A stretch of DNA of 64,000 nucleotides from Apoda limacodes (lineage: Eukaryota > Arthropoda > Insecta > Lepidoptera > Limacodidae). A program made the translations under genes and the position numbers. Below, piece after piece: positions 1-11,520 of this stretch (positions are counted from its first letter, which is position 1; each line of letters opens with the position of its first letter). The stretch covers positions 12,219,001 to 12,283,000 of the forward strand of contig OX291547.1 of NCBI GenBank assembly GCA_946406115.1, given 5' to 3'. The notes beneath the pieces are model-generated. The model saw nothing but the letters and a program-made list of their open reading frames with translations, had not been told where the DNA came from and searched no databases.

Positions 1-867
1 TAAATTGATAATTATTGTAGTAGTTAATAATGAAAGTATCTTTATGTATATAGCAGTGCGTTTGGAGCTCACAAACCCACTTTAAAGTAGGCATGATAGA
101 AAGGAAGATTTGTGGATTATCATTTATTTTTCTAAAATGAATCTAATTGTACCGCTTTTAACTTTATAATACAGCACTTTTATTTTTTTAATTATTCGCG
201 ATTTCGCTGACTAGTGTATTTATTTTGCCACGAACGCTGCGCAACGCATGAAAAAACAACGCACAATTAATATTTGTCGTTGTGTTAAGTTATTTTTTCG
301 CACAAGTGTAGAGAAAAATCCTTTTGTAACGTGTGAGCATTGTTCATTATACTCTGCTCCATTGCGAACTTATCTAATGGCTTGGGCTGCAGTCCTACCT
401 TGTGTGTAATGACCAACTTAGCTCACTTGTATCATCTAATGTAAGTAGTATAGCGTTCACCGTACTCCTTGGAACTGCACGCCTTCAAAGAAAGAAACTG
501 AATGCATTTTTTCACCAGTTTTAAACAGAAGAGTGTATCAAAAACGTCATTTCGTTTCCATGGTCACCAAAACACTAGCGACAGCCGAGTGGTGTCAATT
601 GGAACTAATTGGGACGGTTTTTTTGTCATGTACATGTTAGAATACGAATTCAAAGCTCGATTGTCAGAGGCGGCCCTAGTCCATGTCGTGCCCATGTGCA
701 ATCAATGTATATTTTCACCAATTATCGGAAATTCGGGTGCAAATGGTGCTAATTTAGATGATGTCGGGAAGCAACAGATACACGACGAGCAAAATGTATT
801 TTTTTAGAAACGAAGGGGTTACAAGAATAAAGAAATCACTGACTTCAATTTTGATTTCAATTTGAAT
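1..867. other. Unassigned AT-rich sequence
   Basis: I see no gene here. A 101-codon open frame at 502-807 has no recognisable motif and looks like a chance frame. Positions 408-438 are the inverted partner of 3178-3212. Confidence 0.5.
404..440. repeat. Inverted repeat arm, partner at 3178-3212
   Basis: About 33 bases built round the words 'ccaacttagctcacttgta' recur in reverse complement at 3178-3212 with one or two differences. Similarity fades on both sides, so the pair may be two separate insertions of one short element rather than the ends of one 2.8-kb element. Confidence 0.5.
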
Positions 868-1252
868 TTCCACAACATACATTGCTATGCAGATGACCGT
901 ACTGGATATGCTTATAACACGGGCCGTATTAACATCCCATGGACCGTATTAACATCCCACGTTTGATTTTACGAAGACACAGGTCTTGAGGCCCGACAAT
1001 TCCAAAACACATTCCTCACCATATCTTAGAGCATTGGGAACCTTGATGTTGACATCTACAGCGATTTCAGTTCCGAGATCATTAAGTAAAGCTGGCTGGC
1101 GTCCCAAAACTTAACGAAGCGAAGCATTACTTCACCTCGGAGCAAAGGACGTAAAAGCCGCGAGTCCGACCGATATGAAGTACTTCTGCCATCTCTGGGC
1201 GCATGCACCCGGATACCAGGGTGGCCCTTACGACTCGTTTCAACGAGATAGG
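868..1252 (+). pseudogene. Degenerate LINE reverse-transcriptase fragment, same family as 23910-27540
   Basis: Read on the plus strand with frame changes, this gives the motif HNIHCYADD followed by a TG..Y.TGR.NIP stretch. Near 1185-1250 it gives CHLWA.APGYQ.GP.DSFQR. Both match the intact ORF at 24049-26940, where the same words are NNIHCYADD and CHLWAGAPGYQ. The catalytic YADD is present, but stops and frameshifts break the frame and the segments between are shortened. It is an old dead copy in the opposite orientation to the intact one. Confidence 0.75.
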
Positions 1253-1299
1253 CTGAGAGAACGTGACAGGTGCCGGCAACTCACTTTGATAGCGATCTG

Positions 1300-1590
1300 G
1301 CGATATGGCGGCTGATTTCACGTTAAAACAAAAGTTATTGTGTAAAAGTAAAGAAGTCGTTTGTGGCGCGCCTTGCTTTGCTACCGCGCCCAGCGCCGGC
1401 AATAACACGGGCGCATGGACTTCGGCGCAGCGCCACGAGCGACGCATGCCCTCTAGAGGTGACGCGAGTGGCGCTCGGCGCCCCCTAAGACCCTGCGTCC
1501 GTGTCCGCTGCACACCCTGCACCATATGTAAATCCGGCCCTGTTAATTGTATTTGCGCCTGTGGTCGGGATTTTAACAGGTTTTAGATCT
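1300..1590. other. GC-rich block of unknown origin
   Basis: A sharply GC- and CpG-rich stretch (e.g. 'cgcgcccagcgccggc') lies in AT-rich surroundings. Open frames on both strands (93 and 132 codons) are probably products of composition. It may be part of a transposon or a CpG island remnant; I cannot assign it. Confidence 0.4.
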
Positions 1591-3730
1591 TATTGAGTTC
1601 AAATCAAAAGCAGCAGCCCCTACCACCGACGCGATAAAACATATAAACTGATAAGACCAAAAAACTAAGTCCAAAAGTACTTACGTATACTGTTATTTAG
1701 TACATTACCATTCCTTTTTTGACTAAATATATTCAAAGTATGGCACTTATCTTTACAACAATAATGTGGAACCAACATTATTCACAAATTCTTATAGCTC
1801 CACCGGTATTAAGTACTTGAAAATCCTATTGCACCCACTAGTGGAACCCATCAGTGGAACCAACAGACCGTAAGGATTAAAATTGGTTTTTGGTGCAGTT
1901 TTTACTGGTTTCAGACTCCATTGTGTCAGTTTTGGTGGTTGGCCAACTGATTTGAATTGCTATCAGTTTCGGTGGATGGCGTGCAGTCCAAAGTATCTTT
2001 GTATACCTTCACTTTTTAGCACCAATTTTGCGAGTTGTAATATGAGATAGCGTTTATCCTTTGAAACTTGAGAATCTAAACTTAAAAAGTTAATGATTAA
2101 ATCAATCAAAGTAGCCTTGTACTTGTATTAATGTTTTTAAAGATGTCGTTTTGATCATTTGAAAATAATTAGCGCAGTAAATATATCAATCAATATAATA
2201 GATATAATATATATCTTGATTATTTTATCAATTCTATTGATTGATTCAACGAAAATAACACGGATGTAAAAATTTAAACAAAGTTAACCGTAAAGTTAAA
2301 TAATCTTAAAATTAGCTTTAAACTAATACACACATTATACGTAATGTAGTCTTTATTAGCTCTGTTTTCATTAAAAATAACAAATATTAAAAAAGCATTC
2401 CCATTTGGGTTTTAAAAAAAGGTTTGCCCAATTTTTCATATTTTTATTTTGTCTTCTTACAATGTCATCGTTGTACTAAAATGCATTTTGCGTTTAAGAA
2501 ATTTAAGTTATGAATAAATTGAATGGATGCCTAAATCATAAGTATAAGTAAAAATGTGTAAAATTGGATTAAAACAAATGATACATTTATTTTTGTTGAC
2601 TTTTCATTTATTCTTTACCCTCATTGATACCTGACACATCATGAATATTATGTTATTTTATTGGCTCTGCTTTCATATATTTATATTAAATATAATAATT
2701 AATCATTTCAATTTTCCAATTTCTTACATTTTCATTTGCTTTCACATATGGATTTCATTACGAGTTTTTGTTTTAATTGTTTATATTTATATATTGTCTT
2801 CATAATAGGATATTTATTAAATTATCATAGAAGTTTGCAACAATGAACGATGTCAAGGTAACAAAATGCAAAATACCTACATTCAAATAGTATAGGTCGG
2901 GAAGAAACTTCAGTCACAGTTTTAGTGATACCTTGATCATAGGTATAAATTGTAAATCAAAAATGTGTAAAATGGGTTTGAAAGACATGATACTTATTGA
3001 ATTTTTAATGACTTTTCATTTATTTTTATTACCCCAATTTGACACTTAACACGTTATCAGTATCAAAATAGGTCCTTTTATTAATAGAATATAGTGAAAG
3101 TTTATTAAAATCACAGCAAAACTTTACAAAGATGAAGTATGAAAAAGCGTAGAGAATTACTAGATCATAATAATACATTATGATACAAGTGAGCTAAGTT
3201 GGTTATTACACTCAAGCCAGAATTTTAGCCGGAGCTGTCAGGTGAAGACGAGTCCCATACAAACACACTTGCGAGCAAAAAATAATTATGTATACACAAA
3301 TGTGTGTGATGAATAGCACGTAATTATTTTTCTGCACGCAGCGATTATGTGAAGTGAAGTATGAAGTATACTATCATTATTGATAAATCTGTCATTGAAG
3401 TAAACGCACTTGCCGCATCGCCGCATTTGCCTTTATTTTGCTCAGATTTAAAGACATGTGCCAAAACGCACTAGTGCTGGTGCAATTATGGTAAAGTAAA
3501 ATCACGCGTGTTAAATAAGCTGCATTTTGAGCCTAAAATTAATGCATAAGAGCCATTAAGTGAGCCATTTCACCGTGGGGCTAAAATGACCCATTACATA
3601 CGAGATGTTAAGCCTCCCGAATTTTTCTGACTTTAGCCCTCTGTAAGGGAAACAGGGAAAATATGAAGTTGCCAGAAATTTTATTAAAATGATTACTACA
3701 ACCGTTCCCATTATCTCTGTTATCAGATAC
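1591..3730. other. Intergenic AT-rich sequence with a diverged direct repeat
   Basis: No gene is seen. Positions 2553-2650 and 2960-3062 are diverged direct copies sharing 'gacttttcattta' and flanking words, about 410 bases apart. The rest is featureless. Confidence 0.45.
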
Positions 3731-4066
3731 AAATCAAATCAAATAACATTTATTTAAATAATTTAAAAATAATAAAACGGGATTAAACGCGTCATTTGGC
3801 AAAATATGAGGGTAGTTCAACAGGATGCCTCCACTCGAAGCCGACGACGCCGCGCACCGCCAGTCTACCCGTGACCAAGGCTGATGTAACCCAGCCGAAA
3901 CGTCGGGAAAAGGTTATTTTGCCAAATGACGCGTTTAATCGCGTTTTATTATTTTTGAATTAGTAATGGAACGCGTAAATTTAAAAACTTATATTTATTG
4001 AAATACATTTCTGAGAACAAAAATAATTTCTGTTGAAAAGAGCCGGCAAGAAACTTAGCTATTTTG
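3731..4066 (-). mobile_element. CR1/Zenon-like LINE 3' end, interrupted
   Basis: On the minus strand the segment ends in the TTGATTTGATTTG-type tail (plus 'caaatcaaatcaaataac' at 3731). Its inner part carries the 'gccggcaagaaactta' word near 4043, which recurs at 15620-15643. I know this pairing from the 3' ends of lepidopteran CR1/Zenon LINEs. A foldback element (3765-3957) splits it. No coding remnant is visible. Confidence 0.6.
3765..3957. repeat. Foldback element with 40-bp inverted arms, Penelope-like core
   Basis: The arms 3765-3805 and 3916-3957 are near-perfect reverse complements ('attaaacgcgtcatttggca' and its complement). The loop of about 110 bases is GC-rich and contains 'gctgatgtaacccagccg' followed by aaacgtcggg. 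CTGATG...CGAAACGTCGG words occur in the repeats of Penelope-like elements, which can carry hammerhead ribozyme cores. Here the core is imperfect (T where the conserved A is expected). Confidence 0.6.
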
Positions 4067-4069
4067 AGT

Positions 4070-5226
4070 GAGTAATAATACATTTTTTTGTTAATTAACT
4101 AACAAGTATACAATCTGTATTGAAACAATTATATAAAAAAAAACGAGTTGCTCTCCGGGAGTGCCGACAGAAGTGAAATCCTTTACACACGATTCGCGCT
4201 TAACATTCAAATATTTTACAAGACAACTCATACGTCATATTTAATTGTACAGAACCAATGTCTAAAACACAAATCATCTCATCATCATCTCATCAAGCCT
4301 TATCATTTGATACCCCACACGATGGGTTTCTGAAAAAAAAATTTTTAAATCCCATATAAAAAATTGATGACATCATAACCTAAGGTAAATATTTTAAGGA
4401 ACTGCGGCTCAAAATTATTGTTTTGGCCTAAAGTACCGGTTTGCCAAACGGCTAAACTCTACATCGATTTGCGATTTTCGAGCGAAATTGCCGTTGTACA
4501 CCTGCCACTATTACTCCCCGCACACTGTAAGAAAATTTCTCGTGACAAAACGTAAGCAAGGAGCGAATGGAAATGTGCTCTACTGATATATAATCCTAAT
4601 ATTACACAAAATATGAAAAAAGACAAAAAATTGAATCAGTGCCAAAAAATCACGTGCGTGCTGCAATTTTACAAACAGCGCACGATTTTACGACCAACGT
4701 AAAAGTCGAGATAACAACCGTATGAAACTAAAACGAGGTTGCCAAAATTGGGAGGGTCTCTACCCGTCATTTTGTTATCAACTTTACAATATAAATTTCT
4801 CGTATCAACTCAGCATTTTTTTACAGATTTTTTTTGGAAATACCAACACCCAATGCATAAAAAAAACCTAGACTCAAGAGAAACACAAATTTTGCTACCA
4901 GATAGATAGGTCTATAACGATAAAGCAACTAGATTATAAGTTTGTACTCTGTACCGCCAAGCGCCGCGCCTGAATTGGAACGTACCTAAATCTTCTTATT
5001 AATTAAGTAAGTTTTTTATTCAAAATGTTATAATTTTATTTTTCTGTAATGTTACATGGTTCATAAACTTATATTTAATACCTGTTTAACAAAAGTAACA
5101 AATTACTTGTTACTAAAGTGTCAGGGGTATTCATTTTCGACTCCCGACGTATCCCACTCATCATACGATTTCCATTTTCCAAAAATCATCACATTGCAAC
5201 CCTTTCTTTCTCCTTGTTCCCTTCTA
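4070..5226. other. Unassigned intergenic sequence
   Basis: No coding potential or repeat structure that I can defend. The short open frame at 4148-4333 shows no domain. Confidence 0.5.
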
Positions 5227-8200
5227 TTATCCGATAGGGGATGTCGGGCAGCAGCGACCCCCTATAAAACTACTGCGCTCGCCAACCCGCTTGCCAGGCG
5301 TGCCGAGAATGGCAAAACCAACAATATGAACGGCACAAACAACAAACGGCCCCATGTCCTCGTCAGCCCTGCTAGTCCAGGCTACGGTAGCGGCCTTGGT
5401 ATCGGCGGGGCAGGGGGTGCGAAGAATCCCCGGCAGTGATCCGGCTACCAACACCGACGACTGGACCTGGCCTACAATGCACGTACGCTCAGGGCCGACG
5501 AGAAAATAGTAGAACTGGAAGAAGCTTCAAGCAAGTTACGATGGGACGTTATAGGGCTATCGGAGGTCCGAAGACAGGGACAGGACACGATAGTTCTCAA
5601 CTCAGGTAACTTGATGTACTACCGGGGGGGTGACCAGCTATCCCAAGGTGGTGTCGGGTTTATCGTCCGCAAGTCCCTCGTCAACAATGTCATCAAACTT
5701 GACAGTGTGTCGACCAGGGTAGCGTACCTGATACTCAGAATATCAAAACGATATTCGCTGAAGGTCATACAGGTTTACGTGCCGACTTCGACACACCCAG
5801 ACGATGTAGTGGAGGAGATGTATGAGGACATTTCTAAAGACATACACTACTCCAAAACACACTATAACGTCGTGAAGGGGGACTTCAACGCGAAACTAGG
5901 CAAACGAAGTGGTAGTGAGCTGAGAGTGGGGCAATTTAGATGTGGACAACGGAACTCCAGAGGGCAGATGCTGGCCGACTTCATGGAAAAGAGAGGCCGC
6001 TTTATGATGAATTCCTTTTTCAAGAAGCGCCCACACAGAAAGTGGACCTGGATGAGTCCGGATGGTTGCACGAAGAATGAGATTGACTTTATCATGTCGA
6101 CGGAAAAGCGAGTGTTCAATGATGTCTCTGTGATCCACACGGTCAAAACCGGGAGTGATCACCGTATGGTAAGAGGCACATTAAACCTCAACATAAGGCT
6201 TGCTAGGTCTCGACTGATAAAGTCCACACTCCGACCCACAACCATCCAAATCCAAAACCCAGAAAACTTTCAGCTCCAACTCAAAAATCGCTTTGAATGC
6301 TTAAGGGAAGACGCATCAGTGGACGATACCAACGACATGTTTGTGGAAACTGTCAATACGGTTGGGTCTAAGTTCTTTAAAACCGACCGTACAAATAGAA
6401 CAAAAAGACTCTGAGACCAGACTCTAAGACTTATGGACGAGAGACGAAACCTTAGGCTGCAGTCTTCGGATGATGCATTGTCATATCGGCGGCTTAATAG
6501 ACTGATCTCAAAATCACTTGCACGCGACAAACGCCACTTTAAGACATTGCGTATTGAGGAGGCAGTAGAACGGAACAGAGGTTCCAAAGTGTTCGCGAGA
6601 GATCTGGCTATTGGGCGAATTCGTCTGGCAAGGCTGAAGACAGAGGACGGTAGCATTGTTTCGTCTGGACCAGAGGTCTTGGAGGAGATCGAGAAATTCT
6701 ATAGACAGTTATACACGTCGACATCGAAACCAGTTGGCAGTCCAGCTAAAGACCCCAGAGCTAAACTGACTCGACACTATACCGAGGACATCCCGGACGT
6801 CAGCTTGTACTAAATTAGTATGGCTCTCAAACAGCTTAAAAACAATAAGGCCCCGGGTGATGATGGAGTTACGACTGAGCTATTGAAAGCGGGTGGAAAA
6901 CCGGTACTTAAAGTCCTTCAGAAGCTCTTTTACACCGTCATACTCGAAGGTACTTCGCCGCAGGCATGGCATAGAGACGTGGTGGTGCTTTTCTTCAAAA
7001 AAGGTGACAATACACTTCTTAAGAATTACAGACCCATCACGCTTCTGAGTCATGTTTATAAGCTGTTTTCAAGAGTAATTACGAACCGTCTCGCTCGCAA
7101 GTTCGACGACTTCCAGCCTCCCGAACAAGCCGGTTTCTGAAGAGGCTATAGTACCGTAGACCACATACAAACGCTGCGACAGATTATACAGAAGTCAGAA
7201 GAGTATAATCGGCCCCTTTGCTTAGCGTTTGTGGACTGTGAGAAAGCCTTCGATTCGGTGGAAACATGGGCAGTGCTACAGGCTCTACAGAGATGCCGTA
7301 TTGATCAGCGGTATATCGAGGTGCTAAAATGCTTGTACGATAACGCCACCATGTCAGTCCGTCTCCAGGATCAGAACTCGAAACCAATGCAACTGCAGAG
7401 AGGTGTGAGACAGGGAGATGTCATACCTCCGAATCTGTTCACAAATGCTTTGGAAGATGTCTTTAAGCTTCTGGACTGGGACGGGCTTGGCATCAATGTT
7501 AATGGCGAGTACATTACCCACCTTCGGTTTGCCGACGATATTGTGGTCATGGCAGAATCGATGGAGGACCTAAGCACAATGCTCGAAAGCCTCAGTAGAG
7601 CTTCCCAACGAGTGGGCCTCAAGATGAACATGGACAAAGACAAATCATGTCAAATGGCCATGTAGCACCCATTCCAATAACTGTTGAAATAAAATATACA
7701 CTCGAAGTTGTTGACGAATACGTATACCTAGGACAAACTGTTCGATTAGGTAGATCCAATTTCGAGAATCGCCGAATCCAACTCGGTTGGGCAGCGTTCG
7801 GAAAACTGCTTACTATTTTCTCGTCCTTAATACCCCAATGCTTGAAGACAAAAGTCTTGAACCAATGTGTGTTGCCAGTGATGACTTTCGGCACTGAGAC
7901 GTGGCCGCTAACTATGGGCCTTATACAAAAGCTCAAGGTCGCTCAGCAGGTGATGGAAAGAGCTATGCTCGGAGTTTTCCTACGTGATCGAATCAGAAAT
8001 AAGGAAATCCGTAGGAGAACTAAAGTCGCCGACATAGCTCACCGGATCGCAATGCTGAAGTGGCAATGGGCAGGCCACATAGCTCGAAGAACCGATGGCC
8101 GATGGGGGAAGAAGGTTCTCGAGTGGCGACCACGAAGAAAGCGCAGCGTGGGACGGCCCCCTGCTAGATGGACAGATGACCTTGTAAAGGTAGCGGGGAG

Positions 8201-8296
8201 CCGTTGGGTACAGGCGGCACAGAGTCGCACGCTGCGGAGAAAGTTAGGTGAGGCTTATGTCCAGCAGTGGACGTCAATGGGCTGATATGATGATGA
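5227..8296 (+). pseudogene. RTE-clade LINE, nearly full-length ORF, inactivated
   Basis: A decayed APE-endonuclease/reverse-transcriptase polyprotein. Endonuclease motifs appear in order: YNARTLR (5476), GLSEVRR (5551), GDFNAKLG (5880) and GSDHRMV (6151). The reverse transcriptase follows: KAPGDDG, FFKKGDNTLLKNYRPI, LAFVDCEKAFDS, RGVRQGDVIPP, RFADDIVVM (catalytic FADD near 7530), then the C-terminal WAGHIARR.DGRW and RWTDD region. The frame is broken by stops at 5437, 6412, 6811 and 7138 and a frameshift near 7640-7665, after which the last 212 codons lie in another frame. The 3' end runs into 'tgatatgatgatgaac', like the short TGATGA tails of RTE elements. The upstream frame from about 5227 probably holds the original N-terminus. 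No product is expected. Confidence 0.93.
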
Positions 8297-9399
8297 ACAA
8301 CTTACTTACCAAGTACTAGCATACATTTATCTCTCGAATTCTAGAGTCTGGCGTAGCTTAGATCAGTTACAAATACTGGAAAGGTGACCTCCGTGGCGAA
8401 ATTACTAATCATTTCCGTCCCCCAATATTCCTCGTAGGTATATGATTATAGGACGGGTTATTAGTAGCAGGCCAGTGGGTAAATTGATCCCATTGATTTC
8501 GAGTTCTGTAATCTGTCATATGGAACTCGCAATAGCCTCACCAAATTGACCATACTTTAGAAAGAGACAAAGCAACTTGTGGCCTATTTTTCTCATGGTA
8601 TAGAGACCTCAGTTTCGCTTCCTTTCTGTCACACTTTTGCGCTCTTTTTTTTCACAACTGGCTAGAAAATGCGCTGTCCTGTTCTTTATGTCAATAGTAA
8701 ATCCTCATGCATTGTGCTCATGCCTAGCAATTACCAAGTCACAAAATTTTATTCATAAATAAATATGTTTATTATTAAAATATTGTTTATGGATCATAAA
8801 TTAATGTTCATAGCCATTGAGTCATTTATGGATCGGTAATAATTGACTAATTATTTATTGAATGCAAGAGCGAAAGGGTAATTAAAATTTCATATTTGGC
8901 AATTTGCTTGACAAGTTGGCACTTAGTCCATGGGATCTCACAGATTTACAGAAATAAATCGAGAAAACATTTTTATGAAAATTTAATAAAAATTTGTTTC
9001 GGGCGCCTATAGTTTGACAATTATGATTGCTACCATTATTGTACCATTACCATTAGGCACTAGCTACAGCCATCTGTGGTAATATATGTGAACTATATTT
9101 TCTTATAACTTAATAATAAGTGTTCCAAAAATGTTACTAGCCACTTGCATTTTATTTTTCATTTAGAATAAATTTTGATGTTAAAGTTAGGGCAAAGCGC
9201 GGCAAACAAATTTAATAATTAATATATAAATTTTATTCAAACATCTTATTTATTTTAATTTATTATCTTTTATTTTCCTCGTAGGTATAGTAGACAGCAC
9301 TATGAATCATTTAGGGTAAAATTCGATTTCTACCTCGTGTGTATTAAAGCCTCAAACTACACCCTCGTTATCGTATCATAATCGGTCACTTTCGCCCCT
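8297..9399. other. Intergenic AT-rich sequence
   Basis: No gene is recognised. It contains one dispersed repeat copy (8499-8638); the rest is unstructured. Confidence 0.5.
8499..8638. repeat. Dispersed repeat, sister copy at 12061-12180
   Basis: Shares the order 'cgagttct..ctgt', 'gcaatagc', 'gacaaagca' and 'tgtgg' with 12061-12180 in the same orientation. This copy lacks the clear second arm seen at 12211-12260. Confidence 0.5.
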
Positions 9400-9846
9400 C
9401 AGTTAATTGTGCAATCCACAACTTATCATCTCCCCGACCGACCTCGGCACGTTTGTAAAGCTATTGGCACGTACTAACGGCCCCAGATGACGATCTCGCT
9501 ATCCGGATAGCGAGATTAGTCTCAACGACGTCCGCGGATTCATCGGCGCCCGCAAGGATACACGAGCTATCAAAGAGTGCTGCTTCTCGCCCCCACTCAA
9601 TCGCAACCGCACCCGCGTAACGGGTAACTCCCCTCCTTGTGCTGACACAGCTTTGGGTTCGAGACTCACGCCGGTCGAAGGGACGCCCCCGAGAACGACA
9701 ACCCAAGCCGCGACGCCCCCCGCGGGAAGCCCTTGAGCGTAGAGCGCTATATGGGCTGAGGCTCCTTCAGAGTCTCGCCCCAAAAAGCCCGGTGAAGCAG
9801 TAATGGCTGTAACAGCCGACTGCATATTCAGCTCAGAAAAAAAAAT
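9400..9846 (+). mobile_element. Jockey-clade LINE 3' end, 5'-truncated
   Basis: The 3' part matches the tail at 28640-28953 and 22968-23127: 'cagagtctcgccccaaaaag', then 'ggctg.aacagc', then an A-run at 9838-9846. Upstream it aligns with the end of the Jockey ORF region near 28640 ('ttaattgtgcaatcca'). The minus-strand open frames here (122 and 81 codons) are antisense shadows. A perfect 24-bp palindrome sits at 9493-9516. Confidence 0.75.
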
Positions 9847-9851
9847 TTCTA

Positions 9852-10014
9852 GTATGGGGTTCTTCAAGAAAGAAGTTATTGGATTTTTAAAGGGTCGGCA
9901 ACCCCTGCCTAGTATAGTATTATATAATCTGTGCCTCTGCTGTTATAAGCGTCCATAGGCCAATGATTATTTACCAACCGTGTGCTTGTTTGCTGCTGGT
10001 ATATAAAAAAAAAA
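9852..10014 (+). mobile_element. LINE 3' tail, same family as 23910-27540
   Basis: Starts with 'atggggttcttcaagaaaga', equivalent to the last codons of the intact ORF (MEFFKK). It continues through 'aagggtcggcaa', 'gcgtccataggc' and '..ggtatataaaaaaaaaa'. It is strongly diverged in the middle and abuts the Jockey tail directly on its left. Confidence 0.75.
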
Positions 10015-10075
10015 GTAACTCATATAATCTTGCACTGATCATAGTGTTTGTTCTTAATTATAACAACAAATAATA

Positions 10076-10299
10076 AAAACCAGCCAAGTGTGAGACGGGC
10101 CCGAGCCATTTATCTTAAATAACTGTTACAGCGCCATCTAGCTATTACTAAGCGAAACAGTAACATATTTGTTATGTCGGGCTCATCATATGGTCAGTTA
10201 TTATTGGATGAGTGATTTTACGTTTTTGCTTGTGTTTTTAAATTACGTAAATGGTGGAACCCTCGGTGCGCGAATCCGACTCGCACTTGACTGGATTTC
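10076..10299 (+). repeat. Element with 'ggccaagtg' terminal inverted repeats, 5S-like core (diverged copy)
   Basis: Ends are 'aaaaccagccaagtgtgag' on the left and 'tcgcacttgactggattt' on the right, imperfect inverted repeats. The interior ('cagcgccatctagc', 'aaacagtaacatattt', 'tgtcgggctcat', 'tattggatgagtga', 'aattacgtaaatggtgg') is collinear with the reverse complement of 19340-19607. That copy keeps a much better 5S-rRNA-like control region; here the 5S-like words are decayed. Confidence 0.7.
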
Positions 10300-10409
10300 A
10301 TTTTTACAGCTACTGCATCAAGTTTTAGAACTAATTTGTTTTCACAACAGTGAGTTAAATTTTATTGATAGGTTTTTTAGAAAGAAAAAAAAAATTTTTC
10401 CTGGTTATT

Positions 10410-11520
10410 CGATGCCGATTAAGATGCCTTTGGAGACTATAGCGTTCAGTAGGCGAGCGAGGAGGAGGCGTTCATACAGTTTACCAAGGGCCTTAAGTAA
10501 ACTTATAGGCCGGGTGGAGCAAGGCTCAGTCCGAGCTTTCCATGGCTTGTGAATGCCTATAACAATTGCATCTTTCCATTGAGAAAAAAAAATGCAATTT
10601 TTCGAAAGCAGCGTTGAAGATGGCTGCTAGAAGGAAGAAAGGGGCCAAGTAAGGCGCTTTAGGATATCGTTAGAGGTACCGTCCACGCCGGGGGCTTTAC
10701 GGAGGCGTAGGTCTTTGATGACCTGTTTGACTTTGTCGACCGTAACAGAGGGCAGAGGGTCCTGCGGGGACAAAGAAGCTCTGCCCTCCACTTCACCGTC
10801 TACCTCTCGCACGTGATCGGGACCGAAAGGTTGTGTGCTTAAGGCACATTGGGCTTGGCGGCTAGATGCAAGGCAATCCGCTTTTTCGTCGTCGACGAAC
10901 GCGGGAACGTTGTTGGGACGGGTTAACGGAGGGAGGGAGTTGAAGAAGATATGATAATTTCTAATTTTAATGCTCTGGCTAGGCGCCAATAAGCTAGATG
11001 AGAAGGGGCAATATTCTCCATCAGATCACCGAAACGTTGGACGCGAAGCTCAGCTACAGCTGTTTTTACACGGCGGTGTAAATCGTTGAAGCGAGCTTTG
11101 TTTTCGGTACTGAGAGTGCGATCGTCTGCGGCGGGCTGCGAAACGCTCAGTTATTAGCGACCTGATGTGCTGAGGTAGGTAGTCACCAACCGGCACTTGT
11201 CTTGAGCACTAGCCAACGGTGGCGGTCAGGTGGCTAGTGAGTGAGTCAGTAGCCACGTTTATACCGTTCTCGGAAGAGATATTATTGGAAACGCGATCTA
11301 TATATGGAGAGCTGGGGTTTTCGAGTTATTGCCCGAATTTATCCCAGTCCGTCACGGTTCTAGTGTCGGGCGGGAGGAGTGTCCAATGGGGAACCTAATC
11401 GGAGGAGGACAGGGCGGTGGTCCGAGCACGTCAGGGCTGCAGCGAGCGTTATGGGGAAACAATTTCCAAGTGCAAGATCAAAAGACCTAAGAACTAAACA
11501 CGGCACCACGGAATCTTCAT
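10410..11520 (-). pseudogene. Jockey-clade LINE fragment: end of endonuclease to early RT
   Basis: On the minus strand, in order: an endonuclease end motif CSDHRPVLLRLG (about 11400-11440), DWDKFGQ (about 11335), then an open run of 120 codons (10627-10989) with FGPDHVREVDGE and the RT entry VKQVIKDLRLRKAPGVDG. It then continues with QWKDAIVIGIHKP (near 10580) and PISLL..LGKLYERLLLARL down to about 10410. Frameshifts and stops break it and the palm motifs are missing. It is the same family as 27630-28953, whose corresponding words are SDHVREAYGE and VKQVIKDLRPRKALG. Truncated and dead. Confidence 0.88.

Noticed and set aside
502..807. 101-codon open frame on the plus strand
   Set aside because: No motif, no similarity to the adjacent LINE reading, and no splice or start context; chance frame.
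1127..1586. Overlapping 132- and 93-codon frames on opposite strands
   Set aside because: They fall in a GC-rich block where stops are rare; composition explains them.
9461..9867. Minus-strand frames of 81 and 122 codons, similar to 22821-23174
   Set aside because: They recur because the Jockey 3' tail recurs; they are antisense to its non-coding tail and not a conserved protein.
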